In this document: in pieces, positions 47,111 through 58,183 of the stretch
Position numbering within the stretch: the first letter of the stretch is position 1
Layout of the letters: each line of letters opens with the position of its first letter
Source of the DNA: Scilla litardierei
Lineage: Eukaryota; Streptophyta; Magnoliopsida; Asparagales; Asparagaceae
Assembly (NCBI GenBank): GCA_030789695.1
Contig: CM061142.1
Location: forward strand, 158,258,714 to 158,322,713
Length of the DNA: 64,000 nt
Direction of reading: 5' to 3'
Program-made: the position numbers and the translations under genes
Notes under the pieces: model-generated
Told to the model about the DNA's origin: nothing
Database searches by the model: none
The model's input: the letters and a program-made list of their open reading frames with translations, nothing else

Positions 47111-47568
47111 TCATTTCTCCCCCTTGATGGGGTGGTCGCCGGTGGTTATTGGCCGTAGCCAACCCCCTCCGCATGAGGAGAGGGGGTGCATGGCCTTCAT
47201 GGCCCATTTGGCCATGGTGCACATGCACCAAATTTTCCTCTTACCCGATGGAAATAACTTCCATCATCTTCCTCGATGAAGCACCCGTTCGTCGAAGAAA
47301 TTAGTTATCTCTTAATGGCCGTGTGCCAAAAATGAATAACGTACTACGTGAACGGTCGGTTCTTCCCGTCACGGAGAGTTCCTACCATATTCATAATGAT
47401 AGGAGACCCTAACGTGAAAAGAACAACCGCTGCGTTCTCTCCGTCACGAAGCGTTCCTACTATATCCGTAATAGTAGGAGACCCATTCGTGAAAAAGACA
47501 ACGACTCGTTCGTAGTTTCGACGGGGCGGTGGATTGACCGGGGCGAACCCATATGTCTCTGATACCAA

Positions 47569-48175
47569 TGAAGGATCCTTTCAAAACAGAGTTAGGATCG
47601 ATAATATGAAGTGTAGACTTACGCTTGCGTACGCTGCACGGTAGTCTACGAACTTCGCCTTCGGATTCGCCACGACGGATCGAGTCTACTCACGAACGGA
47701 GTAAGGCTACTAAATCCACAATCTAAATCTCTATTTTAGATTAAGAACTTGGATGGAGGGAGAGGAAATATTTCTACAGAGCTTCGCTATGAAGAAGATG
47801 CATGCATGAATTTCATGCAAAATGTGTTAGGAAAATGGCTACCCTTGGGTCTTATTTATAGCCCCCAAGGTAGTTATTTTAGGGTAAGTTGTTCCTTTGG
47901 AACAACTTAATTAAGGTGTACCATGATACATGGCACATTATAAGCTTAAGTTGTACCATATGCATGGTACAACATAAGCTTAAGATATTCCCCCTTTATT
48001 AGCCATATGTCGCATGCACTTATGCATATATAATGCGACTTTCCTGCTCATACAGAGATCCTCTCCGCAAGGGAACAGATTCCCTTTGCACATGACTTCG
48101 TGTGCGCGACGTTCGAGGTCCGTATTCCCTCGTACATCCCCCACAAGGGTGTACAAACGTCTTCCATATCCAACA
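47569..48175 (-). repeat. Copia-K 5' LTR
   Basis: Upstream LTR in the element's orientation. The inner end TGAAGGATCC adjoins the primer site; the outer end touches the GGAAC target repeat. An open promoter-like TATTTATAG lies at 47856-47866 in plus orientation (CTATAAATA on the element strand). Confidence 0.95.
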
Positions 48176-49485
48176 GGAACCCCCCGTCAAATATCTCGGT
48201 CTCTCCCTCACCCCCAAATACCCCACTGACAAACTTTACTCTTCCTTGCTTGACAAATGTAAGGCCAAGCTTGCTGGGTGGTCTTCGAAACTCCTATCTA
48301 TCTCTGGGAGGGTGGAGCTGGTGTTCACAGTTATTCATGACTTTGTATCCTACTGGATCCAGTCTTTCTGCATTCCGTCCTCCGTCCTCGTCGCTATTGA
48401 CTGTCTTTGTAGGGACTTCATATGGGGATCCAAAGTCCATTGTTGGAAGTGGGATGACTTGTGCAAGCCCAAGTTGGAGGGAGGGGTTGGCCTTCGTAAT
48501 CTGAAGGAGGTGGGTAGGGCGGCGGGCATTAAGCTCCTCTGGCCGTTATTTCACTCCTCCCCCGGGCCATTTATATGCAGAGCACTTATATGAAGAGCAC
48601 TCCTCTCTTTCAGTGCAGTTCGTCGCCTCTCGACTCTGGCACTTGGAAGTTTCTCCTCAAATGTCGGGATGCGGCTGTCACTTGTTTGCAGCGCATCGTT
48701 GTTAATGACGCTTCTACCTCCCTTTGGTTCGACCCCTGGCTTCTTTGCGGCCCTCTTGCTCGCCTCTGCCTGCTTGATTCCCATACTCGTCACTGGCGTG
48801 TTGCAGACTACTGGGATGGCTCTTCTTGGTGCCTCCCCGACAACTTGGCTACTCACATCGACCTCTTCAGGCCCTTCTCGCTGGATTCCCTCCCCTGATT
48901 CCTAGAGGTGGGAGTCGAGCGAGGGATGCACTCTTCGCTTTGCTTGGTCTTTCGTCAGATCCCCTCCCTTCCTTCTCGGTTCCATGATGTCGTCTGGTTC
49001 TCTGGCCACGTCCTTAAGTTCGTCTTTGTCCTCCTCCGTGCCCTCTCCGACAAGCTCCCCACCATGTCTCAGCTCATCTATCGGGGATCCAGGTGCCCCC
49101 ACCTGCGTCCTTTGCTCTGCTCACCTTGAGTCGGCCCGACATCTCTTCTTCCGTTGTGAGTACAGTAGCTATGTTTGGGCGGCTGCTAAGCTCAAGCTGG
49201 GGCTTCCCTCCTACTCCAGATCTATCCATGTGGACGTCGCCCTCATCTGCCGTTTTGGTGCGAAGGGGAAGACCCGTGCTACTGGTTGGCTATGTCGGCT
49301 CGTCCTCTCTGCTGTTGTCTGGCATCTATGGAAGGAGAGGAACAGCTGTATCTTCCTCTCCAAGACCTACTCCAAGCTTCAAATCGTCTCCAATATTTTC
49401 TTTGATGTGGATTCCTCTCCCCCCTTTTGATTGCGACGAGCTCGAGCCGACTACCTCCGCTCTTTTTGACATGTGGGGGCAAGTT
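48176..49485 (+). pseudogene. LINE ORF2 part 2: RT end and zf-RVT
   Basis: Continues after the copia element from the repeated target GGAAC. YLGLSLTPKYPTDKLY and KCKAKLAGWSSKLLSISGRV are the post-catalytic part of plant LINE RT. RDFIWGSKVHCWKWDDLCKP follows, and then a C-terminal zf-RVT region with TMSQLIYRGS, CVLCSAHLESARHLFFRCEY and VWHLWKERNSCIF. Stops at about 48591 and 48896 and a frame change near 49090 break it. Confidence 0.9.
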
Positions 49486-49674
49486 TAGATCTTTTTCATT
49501 TTCTTTTGGCAGGCTATGTTGTTGGCTTACTTTGTTCTCGGTGACGCTTCTCAGCCTCTACCGAGTCTGTATGTCCTTGCTTAGCTAGTCGTGGTTACAT
49601 ACTTGTTCATCTTCCACAGTTATATATACATACTCAATTACTTTTCATATATGTGTGTGTGTGTCTCATCGTTT

Positions 49675-51004
49675 AAAAGGTGAGAGAATGTCAGATATTA
49701 GATTACCCCAATATATGTTTTGACGATGATACAACATAATGCTTGCACTAATGTGATATGTGTAGCACATAGAAAATCGTTAGCAAAGGTCAAGGTTAAA
49801 TGCTCAAGTGTGTATGACAATGCATTGACACGTAGCAGCAAGCTTGACACATTGATAAAGTTTATGTTATACCGTGACAAGACGAGGTAAGATGAATTGA
49901 AGACGTCTATAACAAGCACATGGAGCATATCGACTACATCAATCAAGCATATGATGAATTGAAGACGTCTATAACAAGCACATGGAGCATAACGACTACA
50001 TCAATCAAGCATATACATGCATATCATGTATTTGTCTTGTCTTAGAACTTATGTTAGAGCCTTGAAGATTTACCACATACATGAAACCCTATAAATAGAC
50101 TTAAAATTAATATGCAATTAATCCTAAATAAAATCCCTATGTTTCATACTTAAACTATGCATTTTTATCATTATTAGTCGACCAATGCATGAACCCTAGT
50201 TGACTAGCAGAAGTAGTAACTCTAGCGGCACAAACCAATATTAAGGCATTAATCGACTAATGGTCCTTCACTAGTCGACTAATCAATTAGCTGTTGGCTG
50301 AGTTGACTTTGAGAATATAACCGTTTTTAAACGGTTGTAGATGGTTATTTTGGACATTTTCTCTCATAGTATTTCCTCTTTGTAAGCAGGGATTATGTCT
50401 CAGTTATTTAGGTGAGAAAATATGGAAGAAAAATAATGGAAAAAAAATCCAGTTTTGCCCTTTATGCTCCAGCTTTCATTTTTTCTCTTTGAGCCCTAAT
50501 TTCTTTTCTCCTAATAAGAAATCACTAGAATAAAAATTCCTACTCGTTAGCCACCATTTTATTCACATATACATTTCTTCAAGGCTATATGAGTTTTATA
50601 CTCTCTCCACAAAAATTTACATCGGTTGTGATGTGTTTTGCATCAATTGTTAGGTGGCACTTTCGATTGAGTGGTGCATTTCCCATTTCAGGTGTTGAGA
50701 TTGTGTGTTTTGCAATTGGCAAATGTGTTTGCCTAAGTTGCAAAGTTTTCTTTTATGGGTTTATATGAAAGGTTTAGTGGAAAATCTTAAGCGAGGAGCT
50801 TGAGAACTGGAGTAGATTGGGGAGACCAAATTAGGATATATCGTTGTATTTGCAATTGGGTCTTCGCTGGTTTACTTTATATTGTGATAATTCTCATTTT
50901 TTATTCCGTTGTAAGTTTTTATTAAGAATTGGTTTGTTGAAAGCTTATCATTAACCGTAACTGTTTAGTGTTTAATTGCACATCCATTAGACATGGAACT
51001 AACA
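49675..51004 (+). repeat. Copia-L 3' LTR with polypurine tract
   Basis: LTR 49689-51004 starts TGTCAGATATTAGATT and ends GGAACTAACA. The tract AAAAGGTGAGAGAA (49675-49688) directly before it is purine-rich as expected and also supplied the LINE target. Internal motifs include TAGTCGACTAAT copies (50175-50290) and a short direct repeat GATGAATTGAAGACGTCTAT (49891 and 49951). It matches the three-piece 5' LTR over its length, with visible divergence. Confidence 0.8.
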
Positions 51005-52674
51005 GATGCAATCCGTCCTGAAACTAGATAATACCACCAATATCATCTAATAACAACTAAGACAAGAGGGAATCCAAAATTTGAAGGACAAAAAGTTGAA
51101 ATTTTGACTTAGTTACACGTAGCAATGCAAATCAAGAGTCAAAATCATGGTTTAATAATTAGCTTATGTCGATATAGCACCACTTTCTCTACATAATCTT
51201 TCCATCTTAATCTGTAATTGGAATTTGATTTTATTTTGAAGAATTTACAAAGAAGAGATCTTTTCTATCTCTATTCTCAATGGACATCTCAATACAAAAA
51301 ATGGAAAAGGTTATAAAGGAATGGAAAAAGACATAAGGTGCTATCAATACTATTTTATAGTTTATAAGGGTTGCGATTGAGAAGAGCAAGTCTTTGGAGG
51401 GAATATTTAATGGTTGAGCATTAGAATATAAATACTATCTCACATGGTGTTTCAACATTTGTGGTGTACTTTAGTTCATGGTTTGCAGATGTACTACGCA
51501 TGCAACTTTGATCGGCACATATATGAAAGGGAAATGCTTGATCAGATTGTACTTAGCATCTGTAACGACCCGATTTCCAGTGGTCACTAATTACAAGATT
51601 ATGCAGGTCCTGCTGTTTACCTGTGAAATCAATATAGGCGAAATAGAAAATATACCGTAAAGACATACATAAACGAGTAGGCTCGACACCCGTGCACTAC
51701 TCAAGGAAAGGAAAGATAGTTTTAGAATTCTGAAGTCTCCTTTTAACCTGAAAATGTTCCACAGGATTAAAAAGTAGACTATAACCAACTCCAAGCAAAT
51801 GGTTTATGTACAAACAAAAGATTGGAAAGGAAAGTACGAAAGTGTAACATGCTAACATAGTAAGCGGCTGAGATATATGTGGAGGAAATATTGAACATGT
51901 TATGAGTTTACAAGCCAAAGTAGTTAGCTACTGAACTGAGATGCAACCGGCTAAAAATGTAACACTACACAAGACAAAGCATGCATATGAGTTTGCATTT
52001 TATTAATGTAAGGTAAATGTACTATGTCAAGTAAATGTATGATTATTCCAATCTAGGGCATGACTCATAGTGGAGAGCATCGTGTGCACTCCGAAGACCA
52101 CATTGGACCACTGGGAGCTATCCCGGGCCGAGTCCAAAACGAAAATAGATAGGGACTCTGGATCCTTCTAATGGCCCGTATAGATATATAAAAGGGGACT
52201 CATTGGGTATACATATTTATGATAGGATCTCCAGATACGGGCCGAAAATATGACTCCAATCGCTCCCGTACTCTCTCTAATATGAGATACCCCAAAACCC
52301 GCGAGTCAAGTGAAATGTTGTTAAGTTACTCTGTGTGGGTGTCGTGTGCAATGTTCAGGTAGAGTAATACCCAGTTTCCAATAGTTTCCAACGTCTGATT
52401 GTTTTCCAGATTTCCAGATTGCATGTTAAAAAATGTCAATGTCAAGTAAGTCATGGTTATTACTTATCTCTGTTATGTACCAGCTTAAAATCATGCAGTT
52501 TAGGGGGTTTTCTGATAGCAATTCAAGTTCTAGTCCATTTTTCATTAGAGATGCTTGTATTAGGTGTCAACTCTAGAATCAAACAACACGTCACTTTATT
52601 CATTTATAACCCTTAAACTACCCCTAAAACTACATAACTTTAAGGTATAAATAACAATTCTGAATTATTACTGG
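51005..52674. other. Flank of Copia-L; possible gypsy LTR
   Basis: No coding sequence recognised. At 51559 TGTAACGACCCGATTTCC resembles the start of many plant Ty3/gypsy LTRs (TGTAACGACCC), so 51559 to about 52400 may be an old solo LTR; I could not find its end or a target duplication. Confidence 0.3.
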
Positions 52675-54623
52675 CATGATAAGCAATTTCAGGATTTCAT
52701 TGAGAATGGTGACATAACAAATCTTCATAACAAATTAACTTTCTAAAGTTTTCTGACTACCAAAAGCTGGCTGAAATAATTTACTACACAAGAATTTATC
52801 ACATAAGACAACACTTAAAATCATTTGGAATTGACTTCAAAAAGTAGCTTCCTTTTAAAAGAAACGAAGAGAAGGTGATGATAGTGGGATCAGATTTGGG
52901 TATTTCTCCATGTGGCGGCTGCAGAGATAACTCCGAAAGTCTGCAAAGGAGTGTGGATGGGCCAAAGGCTACTCTAGGATTAATGGGACAAAACCGAGTC
53001 ACTACAAGATCATGGGTAAACCCAAGTCCGCTACAGGGGAAGACAAAAAGGTTCTAAGTCCAAACAGCATGAAACAAGGAGTCAAAGCATTCCCAAACGC
53101 CCACATATGAACCAAACAGTCCTCAACAAGCAAAACAGAAGACTGAAGCCCAAGCAACAGTGAAATAATGAACCGAGACCTTAAACGCACGAAGCCAAAC
53201 AGAAAAGAATAGTAACACAATAGGGAGCCATCCCCAAACATGGAGAGCAAAATAATCCCTAAATCGAACCGAGCATGGAACTTGAGTCCCTCAGCCTACA
53301 AACCCCACGGCCAACAAAAACCGACAGCCAACAAGGCCCTGCAACCGACAATTAGAGGGGAAAGCAACTCACCACGCCTAAATCATCCCCTCCACAACTC
53401 CCAAAAAATCCAACCGTCGACTACGCAACAAATTCCAGAATTTGAAGCTCGATAATTTTCAGAAATCAAACCGAAACTGAAATCAAAATATAAATCGAAA
53501 TACTCGAAGTTAGAATAATCTACCGAAAGCAGAAGAGGGAAGCCGAAAACCCACGAAACTCTAGCCGAGCCTTGCCGCCCCTGCGAAATTGGTGGCTACA
53601 GCTTGCTTGATCAGGAGAAACGGCAGCTTTGAGGAGATCCGAGGTCAACAGCCCCAAAATTGATAAGCTGAAACTAAAATTTTGAGAGAATAATTTTGGC
53701 ATTCCAATCCCATGAAGAGAGAGAGAGGGTTATAGGCGTCGGGGAGAGCCGTTGGGGAAGATCGTGAGAGTGATCGTGGCGGATCGTATGTGTAACCGAA
53801 TGGAAAGGGTGGCGGTTTCGCTTCGTCGACGATTTCTGAAAATTATCGAGCTTCAAATTCTGGAATTTGTTGCGTAGTCGACGGTTGTATTTTTTGGGAG
53901 CTGTGGAGGGGATGATTTGGGCGTGGTGAGTTGCTTTCCCCTCTAATTGTCGACTGCAGGGCCTTGTTGGCTGTCGGTTTTTGTTGGCCGTGGGGTTTGT
54001 AGGCTGAGGGACTCGGGTTCCATGCTCGGTTCGATTTAGGGATTATTTTGCTTTCTATGTTTGGGGATGGCTCCATATTGTGTTACTATTCTTTTCTGTT
54101 TGGCTTCGTGCGTTTAAGGTCTCGGTTCACTGTTTCACTGTTGCTTGGGCTTCAGTCTTCTGTTTTGCTTGTTGAGGACTGTTTGGTTCATATGTGGGCG
54201 TTTGGGGATGCTTTGACTCCTTGTTTCATGCTGTTTGGACTTAGAACCCTTTTGTCTTCCCATGTAGCGGACTTGGGTTTACCCATGATCTTGTAGTGAC
54301 TCGGTTTTGTCCCATTAATCCTAGAGTAGCCTTTGGCCCATCCATACTTCTTTGCATACTTTCGGAGTTATCTCTGCAGCCGCCACATGGAGAAATACCC
54401 AAATCTGATCCCAATATCGTCACCTTCTCTTCGTTTCTTTTAAAAGGAAGCTACTTTTTGAAGTCAATTACAAATGATTTTACGTGTTGTCTTATGTGAT
54501 AAATTCTTGTGTAGTAAATTATTTCAGCCAGCTTTTGGTTGTAAAAAAACTTTAGAAAGTTAATTTTTTATGAAGATATGTTATGTCACCATTCTCAATG
54601 AAATCCTGAAATTGCTTATCATG
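52675..54623. repeat. 793-bp inverted repeat with 363-bp spacer
   Basis: Arms 52675-53467 and 53831-54623 are reverse complements at roughly 95% identity. The outer ends are CATGATAAGCAATTTCAGG and its complement; the inner ends are GATAATTTTCAGAAATC and its complement. The spacer 53468-53830 is unique. The arms have no stable protein; the mirrored frames (for example 52799-53002 minus and 54296-54499 plus) reflect the symmetry. No TIR-type target duplication flanks the structure. A transcript through it would form a long hairpin RNA. Confidence 0.93.
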
Positions 54624-55829
54624 TTTCTCTTTCGAGAGAAAGAGAAGTGGTTCGGGTGAAAATGAGTTGGGGGTATTAAGAGTAAACAGCGTGTGGGCCC
54701 AGGCGGTTTTGGGTCTTGCAAAAGAAAAGAAAGAAATGAAATAGAAAAGGGAAGTGAATGGGTTGATCGATCGGGCCAAGGAGAAGAGAAGAGAAAAAAA
54801 TAATAAACAAGGAAAAAAAGAAGACAGAAAAAATCAGAAAAACATAAAAGAAATTAAATACAGTCTCATTAAAATATGGATCATTACAGCATCCATGTAA
54901 AGTTGAGTTTTTATGTATTACATGGGTGCATTCAAAGCATATGAATACATTTCCGACAGTGTTACCAGACACTCCATTTTTACGAAATTTTGCCGCATCA
55001 GTCAACCTGACATTTTAAGACAGTTGGACACCCATGCCATATGATTTGAACATGGCTCATAGACAAGAGAAACATGAAAAGTAGTGCATCATTGTAGCAA
55101 TAGGTGGCTTGAAGGATAATGTTAAAATGAATATATAGAGATAATCAATAAAGAAATAAGGAGGAATGAACAATCAATGTGTGCGACATTTTCTTACCCT
55201 TAGACATCCAAGCACGTGTCATACCTTTTTTAAACCATCTCGATGTCATGGTAGGAAAATAAGTAGAATTGAATTTAGCCCATGGCTAGGTTGCTCCTCT
55301 CAATAAGGGACGTGTATGTTTGTACATACATTACATACATATTATAGACATCTTACATCCTATTTTGAATTTGTTCGGTTTTGTGCACTTTAGGACACTC
55401 AGACACGAGACATTGTTTCTTGTGTCCAACATTGATTTCATGACATGTAAAATTAAGAATTAAATAAAATTAGAATCAATGTTCTAATTAACAAAGCCCT
55501 AATGTGATACTTGTTCAAAAAAATGGAAACACCTAGCCAGTTGAGCTAAAAGAAATCGTGAACAAGATAATTGTCAACATATAAAAAATATAAAAAGTTA
55601 GGCCTCATCACAAATTTGAAATTTTGGTATAGTAGGGGCTTCAGAAGAACATGGTTCCAATCCCACTGAGCACTATGAAATAGAGGACTATAAAAAACAC
55701 CGTTGTGCAAAAACCCATGTTTCTGACTGTAAGGAGGGCACTCAACATGCAATGGCAAGGTAGAATAGAAAAATATAAACAATTAACCTTCATCACAACT
55801 ACCAAGTTTTGATATAGCGGCAAGGATTT
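54624..55829. other. No gene recognised
   Basis: AT-rich DNA. A minus frame near 54900-55005 (TDAAKFRKNGVSGNTVGNVF followed by ICFECTHV) is protein-like but unrecognised; it could be a decayed exon. Confidence 0.3.
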
Positions 55830-56477
55830 AAATAATGTCCGCGGGCACGGTTCATTTTCCCCCGCGAAATCTTTGTTCCTCAAAAAATTATTTCCACAGC
55901 CAAAATTATACGAAACAACAAATTAGAGTAAAAATATTTAGCGGCATGGGCGTCTTCGATGTGGAACAACAAATTCGGCGCTGGCGCCTTTGGCGCCGAA
56001 TAACAAATTCGACGCGGGCGTCGGAACAACAAATTAGCGTAAAAAAATTTAGCGGGTGCCTTCGGCACGGAACAACAAATTAGCGTAATAAAATTTATTC
56101 GACGCGGAAAATTATTCTCATCTTGTTGCCACATGCGTCGAAGAGACGGTCGGCCCTGCATTGAGGGAGAGATCATTCGATCTACAGCAGCATTCGATCT
56201 ACAACATTAAGTGCAAGTTAAAGTTTTTTTCCAAATGCATTAATTGTGTGCACTCTGCTATTCCCCAGAAACTTTCATTCCCCATAAAGTTTTATTTACC
56301 CAGAAACTTTCATTTACCTAGAAATGTTTTTCCCTCCAAAACTTTCTACAAAATCTCATCTCAGCTATTCATTCCTCAAGATTAAATCCAAGCCGTCTTT
56401 CAATCAACCTGTTTGTCCTAGTCAGCTTGTCCTAGTCAGCCCTAGAATTCAAAAACAGTTGTGTTTTAATATATAGA
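55830..56477 (-). mobile_element. Helitron N1, non-autonomous, 3' end damaged
   Basis: The minus strand starts TCTATATATTAAAACACAAC at 56477, preceded by A, and contains CTAGGGCTGACTAGGACAAG, the 5' end shared with the other Helitrons here. At the other end (near 55835-55850) CCGTGCCCGCGG is only half of the usual hairpin and the CTAG is lost. The interior (55910-56100) has AACAACAAATT(C/A)G-type repeats also found in Helitron N2. It carries no genes. Confidence 0.75.
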
Positions 56478-56660
56478 TGATTCTAATTAAATCGCCATTG
56501 AGACCTATTTTTGCAGTAAGGGTGTTGATGGGTTGCCAGTCTCTGGTTCTTGCAACAGTTGTGTTTTAATATATATATGATTCTAATTAAATCGCCATTG
56601 AGACCTATCTTTGCAGTAAAGGGTGTTGATGGGTTGCCAGAAGTCTCTGGTTCTTGCAAC
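56455..56660. repeat. Tandem duplication of Helitron end plus flank
   Basis: Two copies of about 100 bp: CAGTTGTGTTTTAATATATA(G/T)A plus TGATTCTAATTAAATCGCC...GGTTCTTGCAAC (about 56455-56555 and 56556-56660). Each joins the terminal 23 bp of Helitron N1 to the same outside sequence; the second has small insertions (AAGGG, AGAAG). Confidence 0.85.
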
Positions 56661-57153
56661 TAAGAAAATATATTTGAAGGAACTACTCAAAGTTCCACGT
56701 CGAAGCATCAAATCGATTCAGTGCAAGTCCCACACCCGCAAAACAAATCTAATGAGGAAAAACTAAATACTAAAGAAAAATACATTGGAATAGCTTAAAC
56801 AATTATTTCTATTCATCTCTATTTTTTTTTTCTTGCTTTGCTAGTTTTGGTGATCTGGACTGGAATACACCACCACTATTTGGGTTGAGAAACTGCACTG
56901 AAATATGGAGGGGCTGGCATGAAATAGTTAATTCTGATCCCCTCCACTGCTATCCTTGAGATTAAGATGATGTGGTTGTGTTTGGTTCATCGACATTGAT
57001 TTCTCTTTTTTGGGCATCTTTTATCTGAAATAAAATTAATTTAATAACGGGTATTGCTCGAAAGCTAGTCAATCTTGTGTACTTTCCTATCACATTCTGT
57101 TCATTTATTGGCTTATATTTCACCAACTCCTTCCCCTTCTCTCTTGGTTGCAG
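56661..57153 (+). other. Presumed intron or flank before the APO exon
   Basis: AT-rich, T-rich near 56820, and ending in a pyrimidine tract plus CAG (57130-57153) that makes a good splice acceptor for the exon after it. The reverse frame 56962-57219 overlaps that exon and is a shadow. Confidence 0.4.
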
Positions 57154-57524
57154 ATTGTTCATCAACCTCTTCGCAATTTTGGGAAGACAACATCCAGAAT
57201 TTATGCTTGTTTGGCCCATGAGATTCAGAATTCATCAACGGTTAAGAAATATGAAGGGCGTAATCGGCAAAATGTTGATCTCCCACCTATACTGCCGAAG
57301 AATAAGAAGAAACCTTACCCTATCCCACTTAAAAAGATACAGAGAGCTGCCAAGGCAGATAAAAAACTAGCAGAAATGGGTATGGAGAAGCCGCTGGAGC
57401 CACCAAAGAACGGTTTACTTGTTCCCGAACTCATTCCTGTAGCTTATGAGGTTATAAAATCATGGAAAGTTCTGATTAAAGGCCTTTCTCAGCTCCTAAC
57501 TGTCGTTCCAATTCATGGTTGTAG
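57154..57524 (+). CDS. APO-family protein, single internal exon
   Basis: Part of a plant APO protein (ACCUMULATION OF PHOTOSYSTEM ONE type), chloroplast or mitochondrial RNA-binding factors with zinc-binding repeats needed for organelle intron splicing and photosystem I build-up. The frame runs from IVHQPLRNFGKTT through YEGRNRQNVDLPPILPKNKK, KPYPIPLKKIQRAAK and DPPKNGLL-like EPPKNGLLVPELIPVAYEVI to LLTVVPIHGC, features I know from this family. It is bounded by CAG at 57151-57153 and GT at 57525; phase 2 (TGT AG) fits the conserved Cys-Ser-Glu-Cys start of the first zinc motif in the next exon. Neither that exon nor the transit-peptide exon is found nearby: copia debris begins 97 bp downstream. 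No stops occur within the exon. It is either a real gene broken up by elements, with distant exons, or a captured fragment. Confidence 0.8.
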
Positions 57525-58183
57525 GTAATGTTGATAAATGACTTTTTCTTCTGTATTATTACATTTTCCATTATGCTATCACAAGTCATGAAGATTTGGC
57601 TTTGTCCCAACTATTTATGGTTGTAAGAAATCAGAGTTAGGGTTTAGGAAGAGGTTAAGAAGAATTGGATGATTCTCCTCTTCCCTTATTATCTTATTTG
57701 TACGACAAATATATGCAGATTTACAAAAAACCAGTTTAACCCTTTACACAAAACTCTCTAATGTCACATTTATAGCATCTTAACACTCGCCCCCTCAAGC
57801 TCAAGTATAGATATAATTCATACTCAGCTTGTAGCTTGTCACACATGTATTTTATTCTTTCTTTTTCCAAAGGCTTAATAAGTATGTTCACCAAGTTATC
57901 GATCTGACATGTTTTGGCTCTATCATCATCTTGTCATATTGTTGTCTCATTATGTAGCAGTCAATCTTAATGTGTTTGGTCATCTCATGAAAGACCAGGT
58001 TGTTAGTATGTATATAGCCGTCTTATTACTAGTCTTATTACTGTTAGTGTTCTAAAAGACGATTTCATTATACGCGCGGTCTAGGAGCGCATAGCGCATA
58101 TGCGATTATGCGGCCGATTACGCGGATCATGCGGTTTACACAAAAATGAATAATTTAGTAAATATATAAGCAGTAAGTATATA

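Larger units (their letters stand above)
40405..48175 (-). mobile_element. Copia-K: full-length Ty1/copia element, inactive
   Basis: A 7.77-kb element with LTRs at 40405-41009 (605 bp) and 47569-48175 (607 bp), both TGAAGGATCC...TATCCAACA, flanked by the target duplication GGAAC (40400-40404 and 48176-48180). On the minus strand the primer site TGGTATCAGAG directly follows the 5' LTR (47566-47556), and a polypurine tract GTGAGTGGGAGA precedes the 3' LTR (41021-41010). Internal order: repeat-rich leader, gag, broken protease, integrase, RT. RNase H is not recognisable. The LTRs are about 95% identical by eye. Confidence 0.95.
38405..49674 (+). mobile_element. L1-type LINE, 5'-truncated, split by Copia-K
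   Basis: A non-LTR retrotransposon flanked by the 9-bp direct repeat AAAAGGTGA (38396-38404 and 49675-49683). Coding parts are 38545-40404 and 48176-49485, interrupted by a complete copia element. The 3' end is a T-rich, TG-repeat tail (49640-49674) without an obvious poly-A. The 5' end is a foldback sequence (38405-38531) joined directly to the middle of the endonuclease domain. Confidence 0.85.
25241..51004 (+). mobile_element. Copia-L: LTR retrotransposon framing nested insertions
   Basis: Reconstructed from three parts: a 5' LTR broken into three pieces (25241-25311, 27141-27259, 35392-36537; 1.34 kb in total), a decayed internal region (36538-38404) and a 3' LTR (49689-51004; 1.32 kb) preceded by a purine tract (49675-49688). 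Flanks are CATGC (25236-25240) and GATGC (51005-51009), a 4/5 target duplication. A degenerate initiator-Met primer site (TGGTATTATAGC, 36540) follows the 5' LTR. All other elements in this interval inserted later. I call it copia on the degenerate gag only, because no pol survives. Confidence 0.7.

Noticed and set aside
46387..47279. Overlapping ORFs of 150-250 codons on both strands
   Set aside because: By-products of the GC-rich GGCC array, where stop codons are rare in all frames.
49689..51004. Solo LTR
   Set aside because: A polypurine tract directly precedes it, and the split LTR plus primer site at 25241-36550 supply the other half of the element.
52675..54623. Mutator-like element with long terminal inverted repeats
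   Set aside because: No 9-bp target duplication at the borders and no transposase in the short spacer; kept as an inverted repeat of unknown origin.
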